DNA from: CAIRTM01 sp963723235
GTDB lineage: Bacteria; Desulfobacterota; WTBG01; CAIYCZ01; CAIRTM01
NCBI GenBank assembly: GCA_963723235.1
Contig: CAVRPV010000001.1
Span: forward strand, 1-64,000
Length of the DNA stretch: 64,000 bases
Reading direction: 5' to 3'
The notes below the pieces were generated by a model. It was not told where the DNA came from. It did not search any database and worked only from the letters and a program-made list of their open reading frames with translations. The translations under genes were made by a program, and so were the position numbers. Within the stretch, counting starts at the first letter, position 1, and the number at the start of each line of letters is the position of its first letter. Below, piece by piece: positions 18,937-30,427 of the stretch.

Positions 18937-20100
18937 ATGAAACAAACGCACAGAACCAATGTTTTTCTCATGATCTGCCTGCTTGCCGCAGCCGCATGCA
19001 GTTCCGGAACCACCGAACAAACTCCCCCGCCTCCGGTCGTGGAAATAATGGATGTCAAAGCAGCCGATATTGACTGGGAGCCGGAGTTTATCGGCCAGAC
19101 CGCCGGGTTCCTTGAGGTCGAGGTGCGCGCGCGTGTGGGCGGCATACTGGAAAAGCGGCTCTTTCAGGAGGGCCAGTTCGTCAAGCAGGGAACCCGCCTG
19201 TTTCAGATCGACCCCGTGCCCTACGAGATAGAGCTTGAGCGCTCACGCGGTATGCTTGCGCAGGCCGGGGCGCAGCTTGAGCGCACCCGGCGCGAGCATG
19301 TGCGCATTGCGGCGCTTTTTAAGGACAGCGCCATCAGTGAGCGCGATCGCGATGAGGCAGAAATGGCCTTCGCTTCTGCCGAGGCGGATTTGCAGGTCGC
19401 CCGCGCCAATCTGCGCGATGCGGAAATAAAACTCGGCTATACGCGGGTTGACGCACCAATTTCGGGCATTGTGCGCAAGGAGTCCTGCTCGGTCGGCACT
19501 CTGGTGGCAACAACCGCCGAGGCCAGCCTGCTGACCACCATGGTGCAGGTCGATCCCCTGTATGTCAACTTTTCGGTTCCCGGACCGGATTTTGCCCTGC
19601 TCAGGCAGATGCTGCAAGAAGGCAGAATATCACGCCCCGAGGGCCGTCAGCAGGCTGCAATCGTGCGCGCCGACGGCAGTCTGCATCCGCAAGCGGGCAT
19701 CGTCGTTTTTACCGACAGCACCGAGGATCCGAAGACCGCTACCGTTCGTTCAAAAGTCGAGCTGCCCAATCCCGCCAGCGCGATTATGCCGGGGCAGTTC
19801 GTACGCGTGCGGCCTTTGGGCCTGCGCCTGAAAAACGTGGTACTCATACCGCGGCAGGCGATTTTAATAACGCAGCAGGGCAATGCCGTTTATGTCGTTG
19901 ATAAAGATATGCAGGCCCGGCTGCGTCCGGTTACCGAGCAGATGACCATCGGCGCGCAGAGCGTTATATCATCAGGGCTAGTCAACGGCGAGCGCATCAT
20001 CACGGCCGGCCTGGTCAAGGTGCAGCCCGGCGCCCCGGTGCGCATAGCGGCGCCTGAGGCAGCGCAGGCGCCGCAACCCACGCCTGCGACAGTGCAGTAA
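18937..20100 (+). CDS. RND efflux periplasmic adaptor (AcrA/MexA family)
   Basis: The 387-residue protein is a lipoprotein: MKQTHRTNVFLMICLLAAAAC, with lipidated Cys near residue 21. It then has the adaptor modules in order. The first lipoyl half carries VEVRARVGGILEKRLFQEGQFVKQG. A helical hairpin runs from about residue 105 to 165 (LAQAGAQLERTRREHVRIAAL). The second lipoyl half has GYTRVDAPISGIVRKE, followed by beta-barrel and membrane-proximal domains to the Pro-rich tail. Length equals MexA. It bridges the inner-membrane pump and the outer-membrane channel encoded just downstream; the pump starts nine bases after its stop behind AAGGAGG. Confidence 0.93.
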   Translation: MKQTHRTNVFLMICLLAAAACSSGTTEQTPPPPVVEIMDVKAADIDWEPEFIGQTAGFLEVEVRARVGGILEKRLFQEGQFVKQGTRLFQIDPVPYEIELERSRGMLAQAGAQLERTRREHVRIAALFKDSAISERDRDEAEMAFASAEADLQVARANLRDAEIKLGYTRVDAPISGIVRKESCSVGTLVATTAEASLLTTMVQVDPLYVNFSVPGPDFALLRQMLQEGRISRPEGRQQAAIVRADGSLHPQAGIVVFTDSTEDPKTATVRSKVELPNPASAIMPGQFVRVRPLGLRLKNVVLIPRQAILITQQGNAVYVVDKDMQARLRPVTEQMTIGAQSVISSGLVNGERIITAGLVKVQPGAPVRIAAPEAAQAPQPTPATVQ

Positions 20101-20109
20101 GGAGGCCCC

Positions 20110-23100
20110 ATGTTTTCGCGTTTTTTTATCGACAGGCCTATTTTCGCCATCGTTATTTCCATCCTGTTCATCCTGGCAGGCAGCCTGGCCCTGAGCGGAC
20201 TTCCCATAGCCCAGTTTCCCGATCTTGTGCCGCCGACGGTTTCGGTCAAAGCGACCTACACGGGCGCCAGCGCCGAGGTGGTGGCAACGACCGTGGCTGC
20301 TCCTCTTGAGCAGGCAATCAACGGCGTTGACAACATGATCTATATGACCTCGCTGGCAGCAAGCGACGGCAATCTCCAGATTACAGTGACCTTCGCCGCG
20401 GGAACTGATCCCGACCAGGCGACCATTGATGTCAACAACCGCGTGCAGCAGGCCCTGCCGAACCTGCCCGAGGACGTGCGCAGATTCGGCGTCACCGTGG
20501 AGGAGCAGTCGGTGACGATACTGCAGGTGATTTCTCTGGTATCGCCGGGGGACGTGTACGACACCACCTACCTGTCCAACTACGCCCTCATCAACATCAT
20601 GGATGATCTGAAGCGCATTCCGGGCGTGGGCGATGCATGGCTGTGGGGCGCGCGCGATTATGCCATCCGCATCTGGCTCAAGCCCGACAGGATGGCGCAA
20701 CTCGGCCTGACAGCCTCGGACATTTCCGAGGCCGTGCGCAGCCAGAACATGCAGTATGCCGCAGGCAAACTCGGCCAGCCCCCGGTCGGCGAAGACACGG
20801 GCCGTGTGTACTCGCTAATCGTGGAGGGCAGGCTTGAAAATCCGGAACAGTTCGGCGATATCATCCTGCGCGCCAACCCCGACGGCAGCAGCCTGCGCCT
20901 CAGGGACGTGGCGAATGTCGAGCTGGGCGCACTGACCTATGAATTCACGGGCAAGCTCAACGGCGCGCATTCCGTTCCGATTATCGTCAACCTCTCAGCC
21001 GGGGCCAACGCCATTGCAACCGCTGATGCGGTCCTGGCGCGCATGGAAGAATTAAAGAAGCGCTTTCCGCCGGGGGTCGCCTATTCCGTTCCCTATGAAA
21101 CGACAACATTTGTGCGTATCTCCATCAGGGAGGTCGTCAAAACGCTGCTGGAGGCGGTTGCGCTCGTTTTCCTTATCGTGTTTCTTTTTTTAAAAAGGCT
21201 GCGCGCAACCCTGATTCCCTGCCTTGCGGTGCCGGTTTCAATAATCGGTGCTTTTGCGGGCATGTATGTATTCGGGTTTTCGATCAATACCCTGACGCTG
21301 TTCGGCCTTGTGCTGGCGATCGGGATTGTGGTCGATGACGCGATTATCGTTATTGAAAATGTGGAGCGCATTATGCGCGTCGAGGGGCTGGGCCCCCGCG
21401 ATGCAACCATCAAGGCCATGGAGCAGGTCACCGGTCCGCTGATTGCCATCGTGCTGGTGCTGTGCGCGGTCTTTGTGCCGGTATCCTTCATGCCGGGGCT
21501 GGCAGGCACCATGTACCGCCAGTTTGCCATTACGATCAGTATCTCGGTTATCATATCGGGGCTTGTGGCCCTGACGCTCACCCCCGCCCTTACCGCCCTT
21601 CTTTTGCAGCCGGGACACGGCAGAGCCAAAGGCTTTTTTGAGCGTTTCGATGCCTGGTTCGAGAAAAGCACCGGTCGCTATGCCCGCACGGCCGCCCGCA
21701 TCATCCGTCACGCCCCGGCTGCGCTCGTCGTCTTTTTCCTGATGATCGGCGTGACGCTGTATCTGTTCGCTCGGGTACCGGGCAGTCTCGTGCCCGACGA
21801 AGACCAGTGCCACCTGTTCGGCTTTGCGACCCTTGACGAGGGCGCGTCGCTGAAGCGGGCTGAACGTGCCGCAGATGCATTCGAAAAAATCGCGCTTGCC
21901 CATCCTCTGATCGAGAGCGCCGAGACCTATGCGGGCATTGATCTGCTCTCCGGCGCCATGAAAAACAATTCGGCCGCAGTTTTTTTAAATCTGCTGCACT
22001 GGGATAAGCGCTCAGGCCCTGCCCAGACACCGGAGGCGGTTGCCGCCGAGATTATGGCGCAGACCGAAGAGGCGATTGCCGACGCCCGCTTTATTCTGTT
22101 CAGCCCGCCGGCGATCGAGGGCATAAGTTTGATCAGCGGTTTTGAAGGCTATATCCAGAATCGCAGCGACGGCGACAGCAGTGAGCTTGCAGCGGTGATA
22201 TCGCGCTTTATGCAGGCGGCGGCAGCCTGCCCCGAGATCGGCCGTATCGACACCACCTTTCGGGTGGAGACCCCGCAGTTCCGGGTACAGCCGGACATGG
22301 AAAAAGCCTATGCCCTCGGGGTTTCAAAAGACATGCTGTTCGCCACCATGCAGTCGACGTTCGGCTCCTACTATCATCAATGAGTTCAATAAATACGGCC
22401 GCACGTTCAAGGTAATGATGCAGTCGGCAGCGCCGTTCCGGAGCCTGCCTGAGAATCTGCGGGAGGTATTCGTGCGCTCTTCATCGGGCCAGATGCTGCC
22501 CCTGTCCTCGCTGGTGCGGCTCGAGCCCCGGGTCGGTCCCGATATCGTCGAGCGCTTTAATGTGTTTCCCTCCGGCAAAATCGTGGGCGCTCCGGCACCC
22601 GGCTATAGCTCCGGACAGGCACTGGCGGCGCTTGAAGAGCTTGCGCTGCAGACGCTGCCCGAGGGCTATACGCTTTCCTGGATCGGGAGCTCCTATCAGG
22701 AAAAACTCACCGGGAAAACCTCGCTGCTTGCTTTCGTACTGGGGCTCGTCGTGATTTTTCTCATCCTTGCAGCCCAGTATGAACGCTGGAGCCTGCCGCT
22801 GGTTGTGATTGTCAGCGTTCCCTTTGCAATGTTCGGAGCCATTGGCTTTGTGTGGCTGCGGGGGCTGCCGAATGATATATACTTTCAGATAGCCCTCGTG
22901 ACGCTCATAGGCCTGTCAGCCAAAAACGCAATCCTGATCGTTGAATTCGCCCTGCAGAAATATGAAAGCGGCATTCCTCTTGCCGAAGCTGCACTGGAAG
23001 CAGCTCGTCAGCGCTTCAGACCGATCGTCATGACGTCCATGGCCTTTGTGCTGGGATGCCTGCCCCTTGCCGTCAGCTCGGGCGCAGGCGCCATCAGCCG

Positions 23101-23278
23101 CCATTCCATCGGCACGGGTGTTGTCGGCGGCATGCTGGCCTCGACCTTTATTGCACCATATTTTGTGCCCCTGTTCTTTGTGCTGGTCATGCGTTTCACG
23201 GAGAAGCTCGGCTCGCTGAAGCCGGGCGCGGCTGCCCGTGCGGCGGCTGCTGCGTTCAAACGGAAAGCGAGAAATTGA
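20110..23278 (+). CDS. RND inner-membrane multidrug transporter (AcrB/MexB, HAE1), one frameshift
   Basis: About 1,056 codons, the usual size. It starts MFSRFFIDRPIFAIVISI, the HAE1 hallmark. The proton-relay helix holds GLVLAIGIVVDDAIIVIENVER, with the paired Asp residues of helix 4, and the matching helix 10 has ALVTLIGLSAKNAILIVEFA. Twelve membrane helices and two large periplasmic loops are evident. The frame breaks near 22375 within GSYY-INEFNKYGRTFKVM, a segment that reads straight through in AcrB. Removing one C restores it. The frameshift is thus probably a sequence error. Substrates are not predictable; with MexA-like and OprM-like neighbours it forms a complete tripartite pump. Confidence 0.93.
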
Positions 23279-23279
23279 C

Positions 23280-24704
23280 ATGCTGCGATATCGTTTCGTG
23301 TATCTGCTGGCAGCCCTTGTGCTTGCGGGCTGCGCTTTGGGGCCGGACTATACCAGGCCGGACTTTGAGCTGCCGCCGGCGACTGACAATGACTCGGGGC
23401 AGTATGCTGCGTTTACGGCCGCAGACTGGTGGAAGATTTTTGACGACCCCACGCTTGACCGCATTCAGGCGGAAGCGCTTGCCTATAACCGCGATCTCAA
23501 AGCGGCCGCAGCCCGGGTCGAGGAAGCACGTGCGTTTGCGCGCGAGGCTTTGGCGGACCGGCTGCCCGCAATCGGCATTGGAGGTGCAACGGGAAGAGAG
23601 CGAGCCTCGCAGCGGCAGGCGCCGCCCGCAGGCAGCCGCACCGTTGATTTTTATGAGGCGCTCGGATATGCCTCATTTGAGCTTGATTTCTGGGGCCTGT
23701 ACCGGCGGCTTGATGAAGCGGCGCGCGCCGAGCTGCTTGCAACCGAGGCGGGGCGCGACGCAGTGCGCCTTTCGCTTACCGCGGATGTGGCGGCCCTGTA
23801 TTTTTATTTGCGCACCCTTGAGGCCCAGACGCGTATTGCCCGCGAACAGCTTGCAACCTATGATACAACCTGCGACATGTACCGCAAGCGCTATTTGGCC
23901 GGCTACACGCAGGAGCTTGATCTTCGCAGGATCGAGGCTGACCGGCTTGCCACCGCAGCATTGGTGTACCGCCGCGAAAACCAGCTTTCGCAGGCCGGCA
24001 CCGCGCTGGCCATGCTGCTCGGACGCAGCCCGGCAGCCATTGTGCAGGGGTTCACGGACAAGGGCAGTGTGCTGGAGGCGCTGAATGTGTTTCCGCGCAT
24101 ACCTGAGGATATCCCCTCGGATCTGCTCACCCGCAGACCCGATATACGCCGCGAAGAAGGCATGCTCATGGCTGCCAACGCCCGCATCGGCGCGGCACGG
24201 GCGGCATTTTTCCCCTCAATTCGTCTGACCGGCGGCTCAGGATTTGTGAGCTCCGAGCTCAATGAACTGTTTACCAGGGATGCCTCTGTCTGGAACGCGG
24301 CGGCCTCGCTGGCCCAGCCAGTGTTTGAAGGCGGCAGGCTGTTTGCGCGCGAAAAGGCGGCCCGCGCGCGCCAGGAGCAGATGCTGGCGCACTATGAGCA
24401 GACCGTTCAAAACGCTTTCAGGGAAACGCGCGATGCGCTGGTTGCCGGCACAAAAACCGCGCAGGCGCTTGAGGCCTCACTTGAGCGGGCCCGCGCCATG
24501 CGTCGCAGTTTTGAGCTTTCACAAAAGCAGCATGAAAGCGGCCATATCAGCATCATCGACGTGCTTGACATTCAGCGCCAGTCGCTCAGGGCCGAGCTCG
24601 ATCTTACGGATGCGCGCCGGGATCAGCTTGATGCTATTATCGCCCTGTGCAGAGCCATGGGCGGCGGCTGGCAGGAAAGCCCCGATGCCGCCCGGGTGTA
24701 TTGA
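23280..24704 (+). CDS. Outer-membrane efflux channel lipoprotein (OprM/NodT family)
   Basis: The start ATG 23280 follows one base behind the pump's stop codon, which implies translational coupling. The 474-residue product has a lipoprotein signal ending in LVLAGC (Cys near residue 18), then the classical ALGPDYTRPDFELP opening of the NodT/OprM family. Two repeated long-helix and beta-strand units follow; the second starts with DLLTRRPDIRREEGMLMAANARIGAARAAF in which LLTRRPDIR is the family signature. It trimerises into the outer-membrane duct of the RND pump. A start at 23238 would lie inside the preceding gene and destroy the signal. Confidence 0.92.
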   Translation: MLRYRFVYLLAALVLAGCALGPDYTRPDFELPPATDNDSGQYAAFTAADWWKIFDDPTLDRIQAEALAYNRDLKAAAARVEEARAFAREALADRLPAIGIGGATGRERASQRQAPPAGSRTVDFYEALGYASFELDFWGLYRRLDEAARAELLATEAGRDAVRLSLTADVAALYFYLRTLEAQTRIAREQLATYDTTCDMYRKRYLAGYTQELDLRRIEADRLATAALVYRRENQLSQAGTALAMLLGRSPAAIVQGFTDKGSVLEALNVFPRIPEDIPSDLLTRRPDIRREEGMLMAANARIGAARAAFFPSIRLTGGSGFVSSELNELFTRDASVWNAAASLAQPVFEGGRLFAREKAARARQEQMLAHYEQTVQNAFRETRDALVAGTKTAQALEASLERARAMRRSFELSQKQHESGHISIIDVLDIQRQSLRAELDLTDARRDQLDAIIALCRAMGGGWQESPDAARVY

Positions 24705-24843
24705 GGCGCATCCGGGGAAACACCAACGTTACGTACTTTCGAATGCAAAATCAGGATTGCCATCGAACTATCAGCCCGGGCATAAGATATTCGATTGCGA
24801 TTTCGATCCTGATAGCGATATGGATGATGAAGGTTTATACGCC

Positions 24844-25074
24844 ATGCCTGCCTGCAAACATGAAGTGTTGACGTTAATGCCGCCACCGGAAGCGCGTGTG
24901 CGCTGCCGGCATTGCCATCTGACGATTAGCGCGCAGGAACTGGGATCGGGCTGCTGCCCGGAGTGCCTTGAGGTCTACGGGTTGCGAAGGTCTGACTTTG
25001 AGGAGGTCCGGGCAGACTCTGAAGTCCGCACCCGCTACCGTTGTGATGCCTGCGGCCTGATTCTTGATGCCTGA
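24844..25074 (+). CDS. Small zinc-ribbon-type protein
   Basis: The 76-residue product has three metal-binding-type pairs: CRHCH (with a CxxC), CCPEC and CDAC near the C-terminus, plus a Cys near the start (PACKHE). I recognise no named family, but the spacing suggests two treble-clef or zinc-ribbon knuckles, as in many small delta-proteobacterial proteins next to regulators. GAAGG at 24828-24832 supports ATG 24844; ATG 24820 in the same frame is an alternative adding eight acidic residues. It stands between the efflux genes and a hydrolase, and the upstream 140 bp hold nothing obvious. Confidence 0.6.
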   Translation: MPACKHEVLTLMPPPEARVRCRHCHLTISAQELGSGCCPECLEVYGLRRSDFEEVRADSEVRTRYRCDACGLILDA

Positions 25075-25199
25075 GTCAACAGGGCATGTTTTCATTAGAC
25101 ACGCTGTTCTTTTTTTATTATACTCCTGAACTGACTGCTACAGGCGTGCGATCGGCTTGCCGCTTACATCACCCACACCGTTTCCGGGGATATTTTTCC

Positions 25200-26120
25200 A
25201 TGAAAGCACTGCGAAATACACTTATCATTATTGTCCTGCTCTTTGTCGCTCTGGTTGTGTATGCCTACCTGCCATATCCAACATCAGAACCAAAAACATT
25301 TGCAGGTCAAAACAGCCATTTCATCAACCTTAGCGGCAAAACCATTCACTACACGGTTCAGGGCAGCGGCCCTGTGCTTGTGCTGGTTCACGGGTTCGGG
25401 GGCTCAACCGCAGCATGGGAAAAACTGACTTCCTTGCTTACGCCGCAGTACACGGTGTATGCGCTGGATCTGCTCGGATTCGGCCTTTCCGATAAGCCGG
25501 TTGACGCATCCTATTCCATGCCGGCGCAGGCCGACATTGTCTGCGCGCTGATCAATGCCCTGAAACTTGAACAGGTTGCCCTGATCGGGCATTCCATGGG
25601 CGGGGTGATTGTTGCTGACGCAGCCAGAAAAATGCCGGACAGGATCAAGGGGCTCATTATGATTGAGCCCGGATTTTATTACACGCCTCCGGCTTTTCTT
25701 CAAAAACTTTTTTTCCCTTTTGACCGGGCCATGGCAAAAATGTTTTACAGCCGTATGGGCCGCGAGAAAAGCCTCGTGGCTTCCTATTACGACAAATCTC
25801 TCGTGACACCGGAAATGCTCGATGAAATGCTGATTGTTAGGAATACTCCGGGGGCGGTTGAGGCCATGCAGGCAATGAGCGGTGAGCCCGAAGCGTATAA
25901 AACCAACGAGGCTATCGCCGCCGCGGTTACCTGCCCCTCGCTGATGATCTGGGGCGAGCGCGGAAAGAAAACCCGCACCCGTGAAATTGAGGATTCCCGC
26001 CGCCTGATCAAGGGTTCACAGCTGGTTATGGTCAGCACGTGCGGTCACTATGTGCAGGATGAAAATCCCGAGCAAGCCGCAAAGGCTATTCTTGCCTTTT
26101 TGCGGTCGCTGCCTTTTTGA
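25200..26120 (+). CDS. Alpha/beta-hydrolase with N-terminal membrane anchor
   Basis: The 306-residue protein begins with a single hydrophobic segment (residues 4-22), so it is anchored or exported. The hydrolase fold shows the oxyanion loop HGFGGS (about residue 66), the nucleophile elbow GHSMGG (Ser near residue 129) and the C-terminal catalytic His in CGHYVQDE. The acid is probably in the segment around WGERGKKT. This is the lipase/esterase/epoxide-hydrolase-like superfamily; the substrate cannot be told. Start 25200 is favoured by a GGGGA site and by the signal anchor. A longer frame begins at 25086 with no ribosome site. Confidence 0.82.
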   Translation: MKALRNTLIIIVLLFVALVVYAYLPYPTSEPKTFAGQNSHFINLSGKTIHYTVQGSGPVLVLVHGFGGSTAAWEKLTSLLTPQYTVYALDLLGFGLSDKPVDASYSMPAQADIVCALINALKLEQVALIGHSMGGVIVADAARKMPDRIKGLIMIEPGFYYTPPAFLQKLFFPFDRAMAKMFYSRMGREKSLVASYYDKSLVTPEMLDEMLIVRNTPGAVEAMQAMSGEPEAYKTNEAIAAAVTCPSLMIWGERGKKTRTREIEDSRRLIKGSQLVMVSTCGHYVQDENPEQAAKAILAFLRSLPF

Positions 26121-26126
26121 AGCCGG

Positions 26127-29100
26127 TTATTCCAGCCCGCCTTCCATTTCAAGCATAATATCCCGCAATTTTTCAAGCTGAGCGTCGCTTGCCTGCCAGT
26201 AGCCCCGGCGGTTAGATTCAAGCAGCACCTCGGACATGCGCTGGGTCGCGTACGGGTTGTTGCGCTCAAGGCGGGCGCGCATGTTCTCATCAAATATCAG
26301 GCGCTCGGCCGCTTTGTCAAACACCCAGGACTCAACTGCGTGCGTGGTGGCGGCAAGGCCGAGCAAATACTCCACGCGGTCTTTAACGATTTTTCCGCCG
26401 TGAAAGTCGTGAGCGAGCATGCCGTCCAGCCAGCGCGGGTTGAGCGTGCGCGTTCGGGCCGCGCGCTCTACAACCGATGCGAGCTCTTCCACCTCGGTGT
26501 CATCTCCGGCCTGGTCAACCACCATGATATCCGCGCCCTCAGCACCGCAAACAGATGCTGCGCGCGCCATGCCGCCCATGAATTCATAATAGTGGTCAAG
26601 GTCGGTCACATCGTATTCGCTGCCGTCGCGCTCCTGGGCGATCAGCCCAACGCTGCCCAGCATGCTTTTAAGCGCTTGAGGGTTTCTGCCTGAACTGCCC
26701 CCGGTATAGGAGTGGCTCATTGATGCGGCAAAGGCGCTCCCGAGTTCATCTTCTGAGTGCCACGATCCGGTTTCAATCAGCGCGGGCAGATCGGTTGCGT
26801 ACTGATCCGGTGCCGGGCCGAAAAGGCGCAGGGGCATGTCCCCGTCGCAGGCATCAGGCAGGCTTTGGCAGTGGCGGCGTATATAATTATCCTCTGCGGA
26901 TTCGTCCTGGGCCGCAGCCAGCGCGCAGGCTCGGCTTATCAAATCAATATGCGTGCCGAACGTGTCGCGGAATATGCCGCACATGGAAACGAGTACGTCG
27001 ATGCGCGGCCGGCCGAGTTCGCATAAGGGTATGAGCTCAAGGTCTTTCAGCCACGCGCTGGCGCGATGGCGGATGCGCACGCCCAGCAGATGCAAGATCA
27101 TGGCAATGGTATCGCCGCCGGTTTTCATGGTCTCAAAGCCCCAGAGGATTATTGCGACCGTGGCGGGATACGCGCCGTGTTTTGCGTGATAGGCCTTTAG
27201 GAGTTTTTCCGCGGCGAGTGTTCCGCGCGCCTGCGCTGCGGGAGTTGGAATCAGGCGCGGGTCAAAGGCATACATGCCCCGTCCCGTGGGGTAGACCTCC
27301 GGGTCGCGCAACGGATCACCGGCCCGGGCCGGAAAAATGTAGCGTCCGTCAAGAGCGTCAAGCAGGCCTGTGCTCTCGGCGCTGAAGTCAAAACGCTTTT
27401 GCAGGTCACGTACGTACTGCCGGTAAGCGGTATCGCACCAGGAGGGCGGATCGTTGCGCAGAATTGCGTCCAGGGCTTCTCCAGCGGCCGCACGGACACG
27501 CTCTTCATCCGGAGTGTTTTTAACCGCCTGCCAGTCAAGGCCAAGCTCGCGGCCGCACATTGTGTAGAGCGAGGGCTGCTCGCGATCAAAGTGAAGGGCG
27601 CCGAGCAGGCAGTCGCGCAGTTCCCGTTCTGATAGCTGTTTATCCATCACATGCAGCCCGTGCGGGTATCAGGCGGCTTTTGATGCGGTAGAGCTCGCGG
27701 GCAAGCTCATGCGGTTCAAGCGGCAGATGCAGCTCGCGCGCAACAGCCTGTATGGCCTCATGCGTTTCAGCGCCCGGCTCGCGCTCATACTGCGCAAGAA
27801 GATCTTCAAGCAGCAGGTAGTCTTCATACAGGCCTGAGCATGTCATCGGCGGCGATGCGTGCGACACGCACAGGGCATAGCTCCTGCGCTTGGCGATTGT
27901 GGCCTCGGAGGGGTTGCCGACCCAGTAATAATAGATGTTGGGCAGGCTGCCCAGCACTATATCCGGAAAGCACTCGCCGGAGAGCGCGACTTCTTTGCCG
28001 GGCAGAAACTCAAGCGTGCCGTGCGTGCCGAAATGTACAAGGGCATCAGCGCCGAATTCCTGCTCAAGCCAGCAGTAAAAGGCGAGATACTGATGATGGG
28101 GAACCAGAGCCTTGTCATGGTACAGGCTGTCGTTTTTTTCATGGTCCCCGCGCGCGGGCTGCACGCCGATAAAAATATTTCCCAGCACTGCGCCCGGCAC
28201 AAGCAGGTCGCAGCCATCGACCATGATATTCCCCGGCGGCGGTCCCCAGGCATCAATGACCTGCTTTTGCACGGTTTCCGGCAGCGCACGAAACCACTGC
28301 TCATAGCGTGCGGCCGAAACCCTGATGCCGCCGGCGCTTTGATACACGGGCGAGTTGACAATGCCGCGTGCGAGAAAAAAATCCTTCAAGCCGGTTTCAG
28401 GAATATCGATTGCATAGCCGTGTTTTTTCATGCGCTCGAGCATGCGTTCAAGGCTTGCAAACACATCCAGATAACCGGCACCGGCAAGGCTGTGCTCGCC
28501 GGGCGGATAGCTGTAGGCAGATCAGGGCTATTTTTTTATCGGATACGGGCTTTGCGCGCAGGGCCAGCCATTTTAAAATCCGCTCCCCAAAGCGCTCAAT
28601 GCGCTCCGGAATGGCAGCCTGGCGCTTGACGCATCCGATTGCGCCTTCGTCAACAATTTCCAGAGCGCCCAGCATGAACGGCTCAACAGCACCGTCGAGT
28701 TCCGGCAGGGTCACTGCCAGCACGGTTTCAATCGGGCTGAGCCCGCTTGAGCCCGCGCGCCAGGCGTCAAGATCGGTTTCAAAAGCGTGCAGGCCGACCA
28801 GCAGCGGCACATCGCGCTCTCTCAAAAACTGATAAATCACTTCCGGGTCACTGCCGTAGGGCCCGCCCCACAGCCGGAAGTACTGCAGGGTGATAAGCAG
28901 GTCAATCCCGTTGCAGCAGGACCTGAGCGCATCCATATTAGCTTCAACGCTTGAAAAAATATTCAGCACGTTGGCTTGTAAGCGCAGGCGTTCGTAAAGC
29001 AGGTCTACGACCGGCACGCTGTCGCTGAAATGCATGCCGCCGTGCATCAAAACGGCAACAGTCGGCCGCGTTGAGTCAAAACCGATTGCGCGGTCATATG

Positions 29101-29731
29101 ATCTGCGCTCCCTGAATATTCCCTTGCCCGGACAGTACAGGCCCCAGGCAGGCACGCTCTGCGGCTTTGCCGGTTTTTTGATTCCGCTGAGTCCGCCGTA
29201 ATGCTTTAAAAGCACGAGCAGCATGTTGTACAGATTGTCAACGCCGCCCTGCGCGTAATACTCCTGAATGAGCATCCAGCGGTTCATGTCGCGCAGCATG
29301 CGCACGGGCAGCAGGGCGCTGAGCTTTCTGCCGAGCGCGGAGAATTTTTTTACCCGGATATAGTCGGTGATGGAAAAGGAGCGGTCCTGGCCGGGCTTGA
29401 ACATCACCCTGCCGGAAAATGCGCCCATGCTTGTCAGGGCGAACATTTCATTGCTGACGGCAATGAGAACAATGACGGTTTTGTTATGGCCGGCAAGCAG
29501 CGCGGGAAGGCTGCGGCCAAGGCGCGTATCAGAGCGCACGTCGATCAGGATGATATCAGCGCCGGCTACAGCTTCGCGCACAGGGTCAAGACTCGCGCTG
29601 TGCGATTCAAAGTCTTTGAAATAGAGCTTTTTGATGCTGCAGATATCTCCGTGAGCTGCGTGTATGCGCGCGGCAGCATCGTTGAGATCAGCGGAATTGT
29701 CCATGGCGGTCAGGGCCAGCATGCGTATCAC
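26127..29731 (-). CDS. Cobalto-/magnesium-chelatase large subunit (BchH/CobN type), two frameshifts
   Basis: Across two breaks this is one gene of about 1,200 codons. It encodes the porphyrin- or corrin-binding subunit of an ATP-dependent chelatase. The middle part has VHFGTHGTLEFLPGKEVALSG and YYWVGNPSEATIAKRRSYA, which resemble BchH more than the aerobic CobN, as is common in anaerobes that insert cobalt with a BchH-like CobN. The last part has GFETMKTGGDTIAMIL and SYTGGSSGRNPQALKSM. Frame breaks lie near 28516 (an extra C in TGC-CTAC) and at the GGG at 27664-27666; both joints restore family sequence. The GTG start at 29731 overlaps the stop of the ChlD gene. Substrate metal is not proven by sequence. 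Confidence 0.85.
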
Positions 29732-30427
29732 AGCAGATCCTCCAGATAATAGTGCTCCGCATTCAGGCCGGCTGCCAGTTCTTCCAGGAAACCCACGCTG
29801 CGATTGCGACGCTCGGTATTAACGCATACAAGCTGCGCGCCTGTTTGCTGTCGCTGCCAGCAGGCGCATATCTCCGGCCAAAGAGCCGGTTTGAAAAACA
29901 GTCGGCCTTCCGTCTGAAATCAGCACAATTGTCACTGCAGCGCGTCGCTCATTTCCGGCAAGCTCCAGGGCCTGCAGCAGGGCCGCGGTGAGCGGGGTTT
30001 TGCCGCCGCTGGGGATATGGTCCAGGGCTTCATCAACAGCGTTATGATCACGGGTCGGCGGCACAAGCAGCTGCGGGCTGCTGCCGCGAAAGCAAATCAG
30101 GGCGACCCGGTTTCTCTTTTCATAGGACTGTTGCAGAAACTGCCAGGTAAGCGTTTTTGCCAGCCGTACTTTACGTTCCAGGCGCATGGATGAAGACACG
30201 TCAAGCGCGAGTATGCAGAGCCCCTCGCCCTGCGATGCCCTGATTTTTTCCATGAGATGGTCAGGCTGAATGGCAAGTGAGCCGCTTTGGCGCACGGCCC
30301 GGCGGATGGTGGCGTCCAGTGCCAGGCTGCGCGGGGTCTCTGTCTGCCGGGAGCTGATATAGCGGCCGCGTGACGGGTCCCGGGCGGGCGCTTCACGGCC
30401 CCGGGATGGCTGCTCAGACGGGATGCG
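29728..30427 (-). CDS. Chelatase VWA subunit (ChlD/BchD type), frameshift and no clear start
   Basis: The von Willebrand A domain is clear: LALDVSSSM is the MIDAS motif DxSxS, and IPSGGKTPLTAALLQAL and LISDGRPT follow. The upstream linker GRYISSRQTETPRSLALDATIRRA is the ChlD-typical integrin-interacting segment. Near the T3 at 29844-29846 the frame shifts; after removing one base it continues AQLVCVNTERRNRSVGFLEE to the TGA at 29728. No ATG exists between the ChlI stop (30428) and the linker, and both stay in the same frame across that stop. I infer that the organism may encode a single fused ChlI-ChlD protein, as many anaerobes do, here interrupted by a TAA next to an A10 run. Confidence 0.75.

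Noticed and set aside
23056..24084. 342-codon plus-strand frame across the pump/channel junction
   Set aside because: It overlaps two strongly supported genes in the wrong frame and is rich in Arg/Pro/Cys, as shadow frames of GC-rich genes are.
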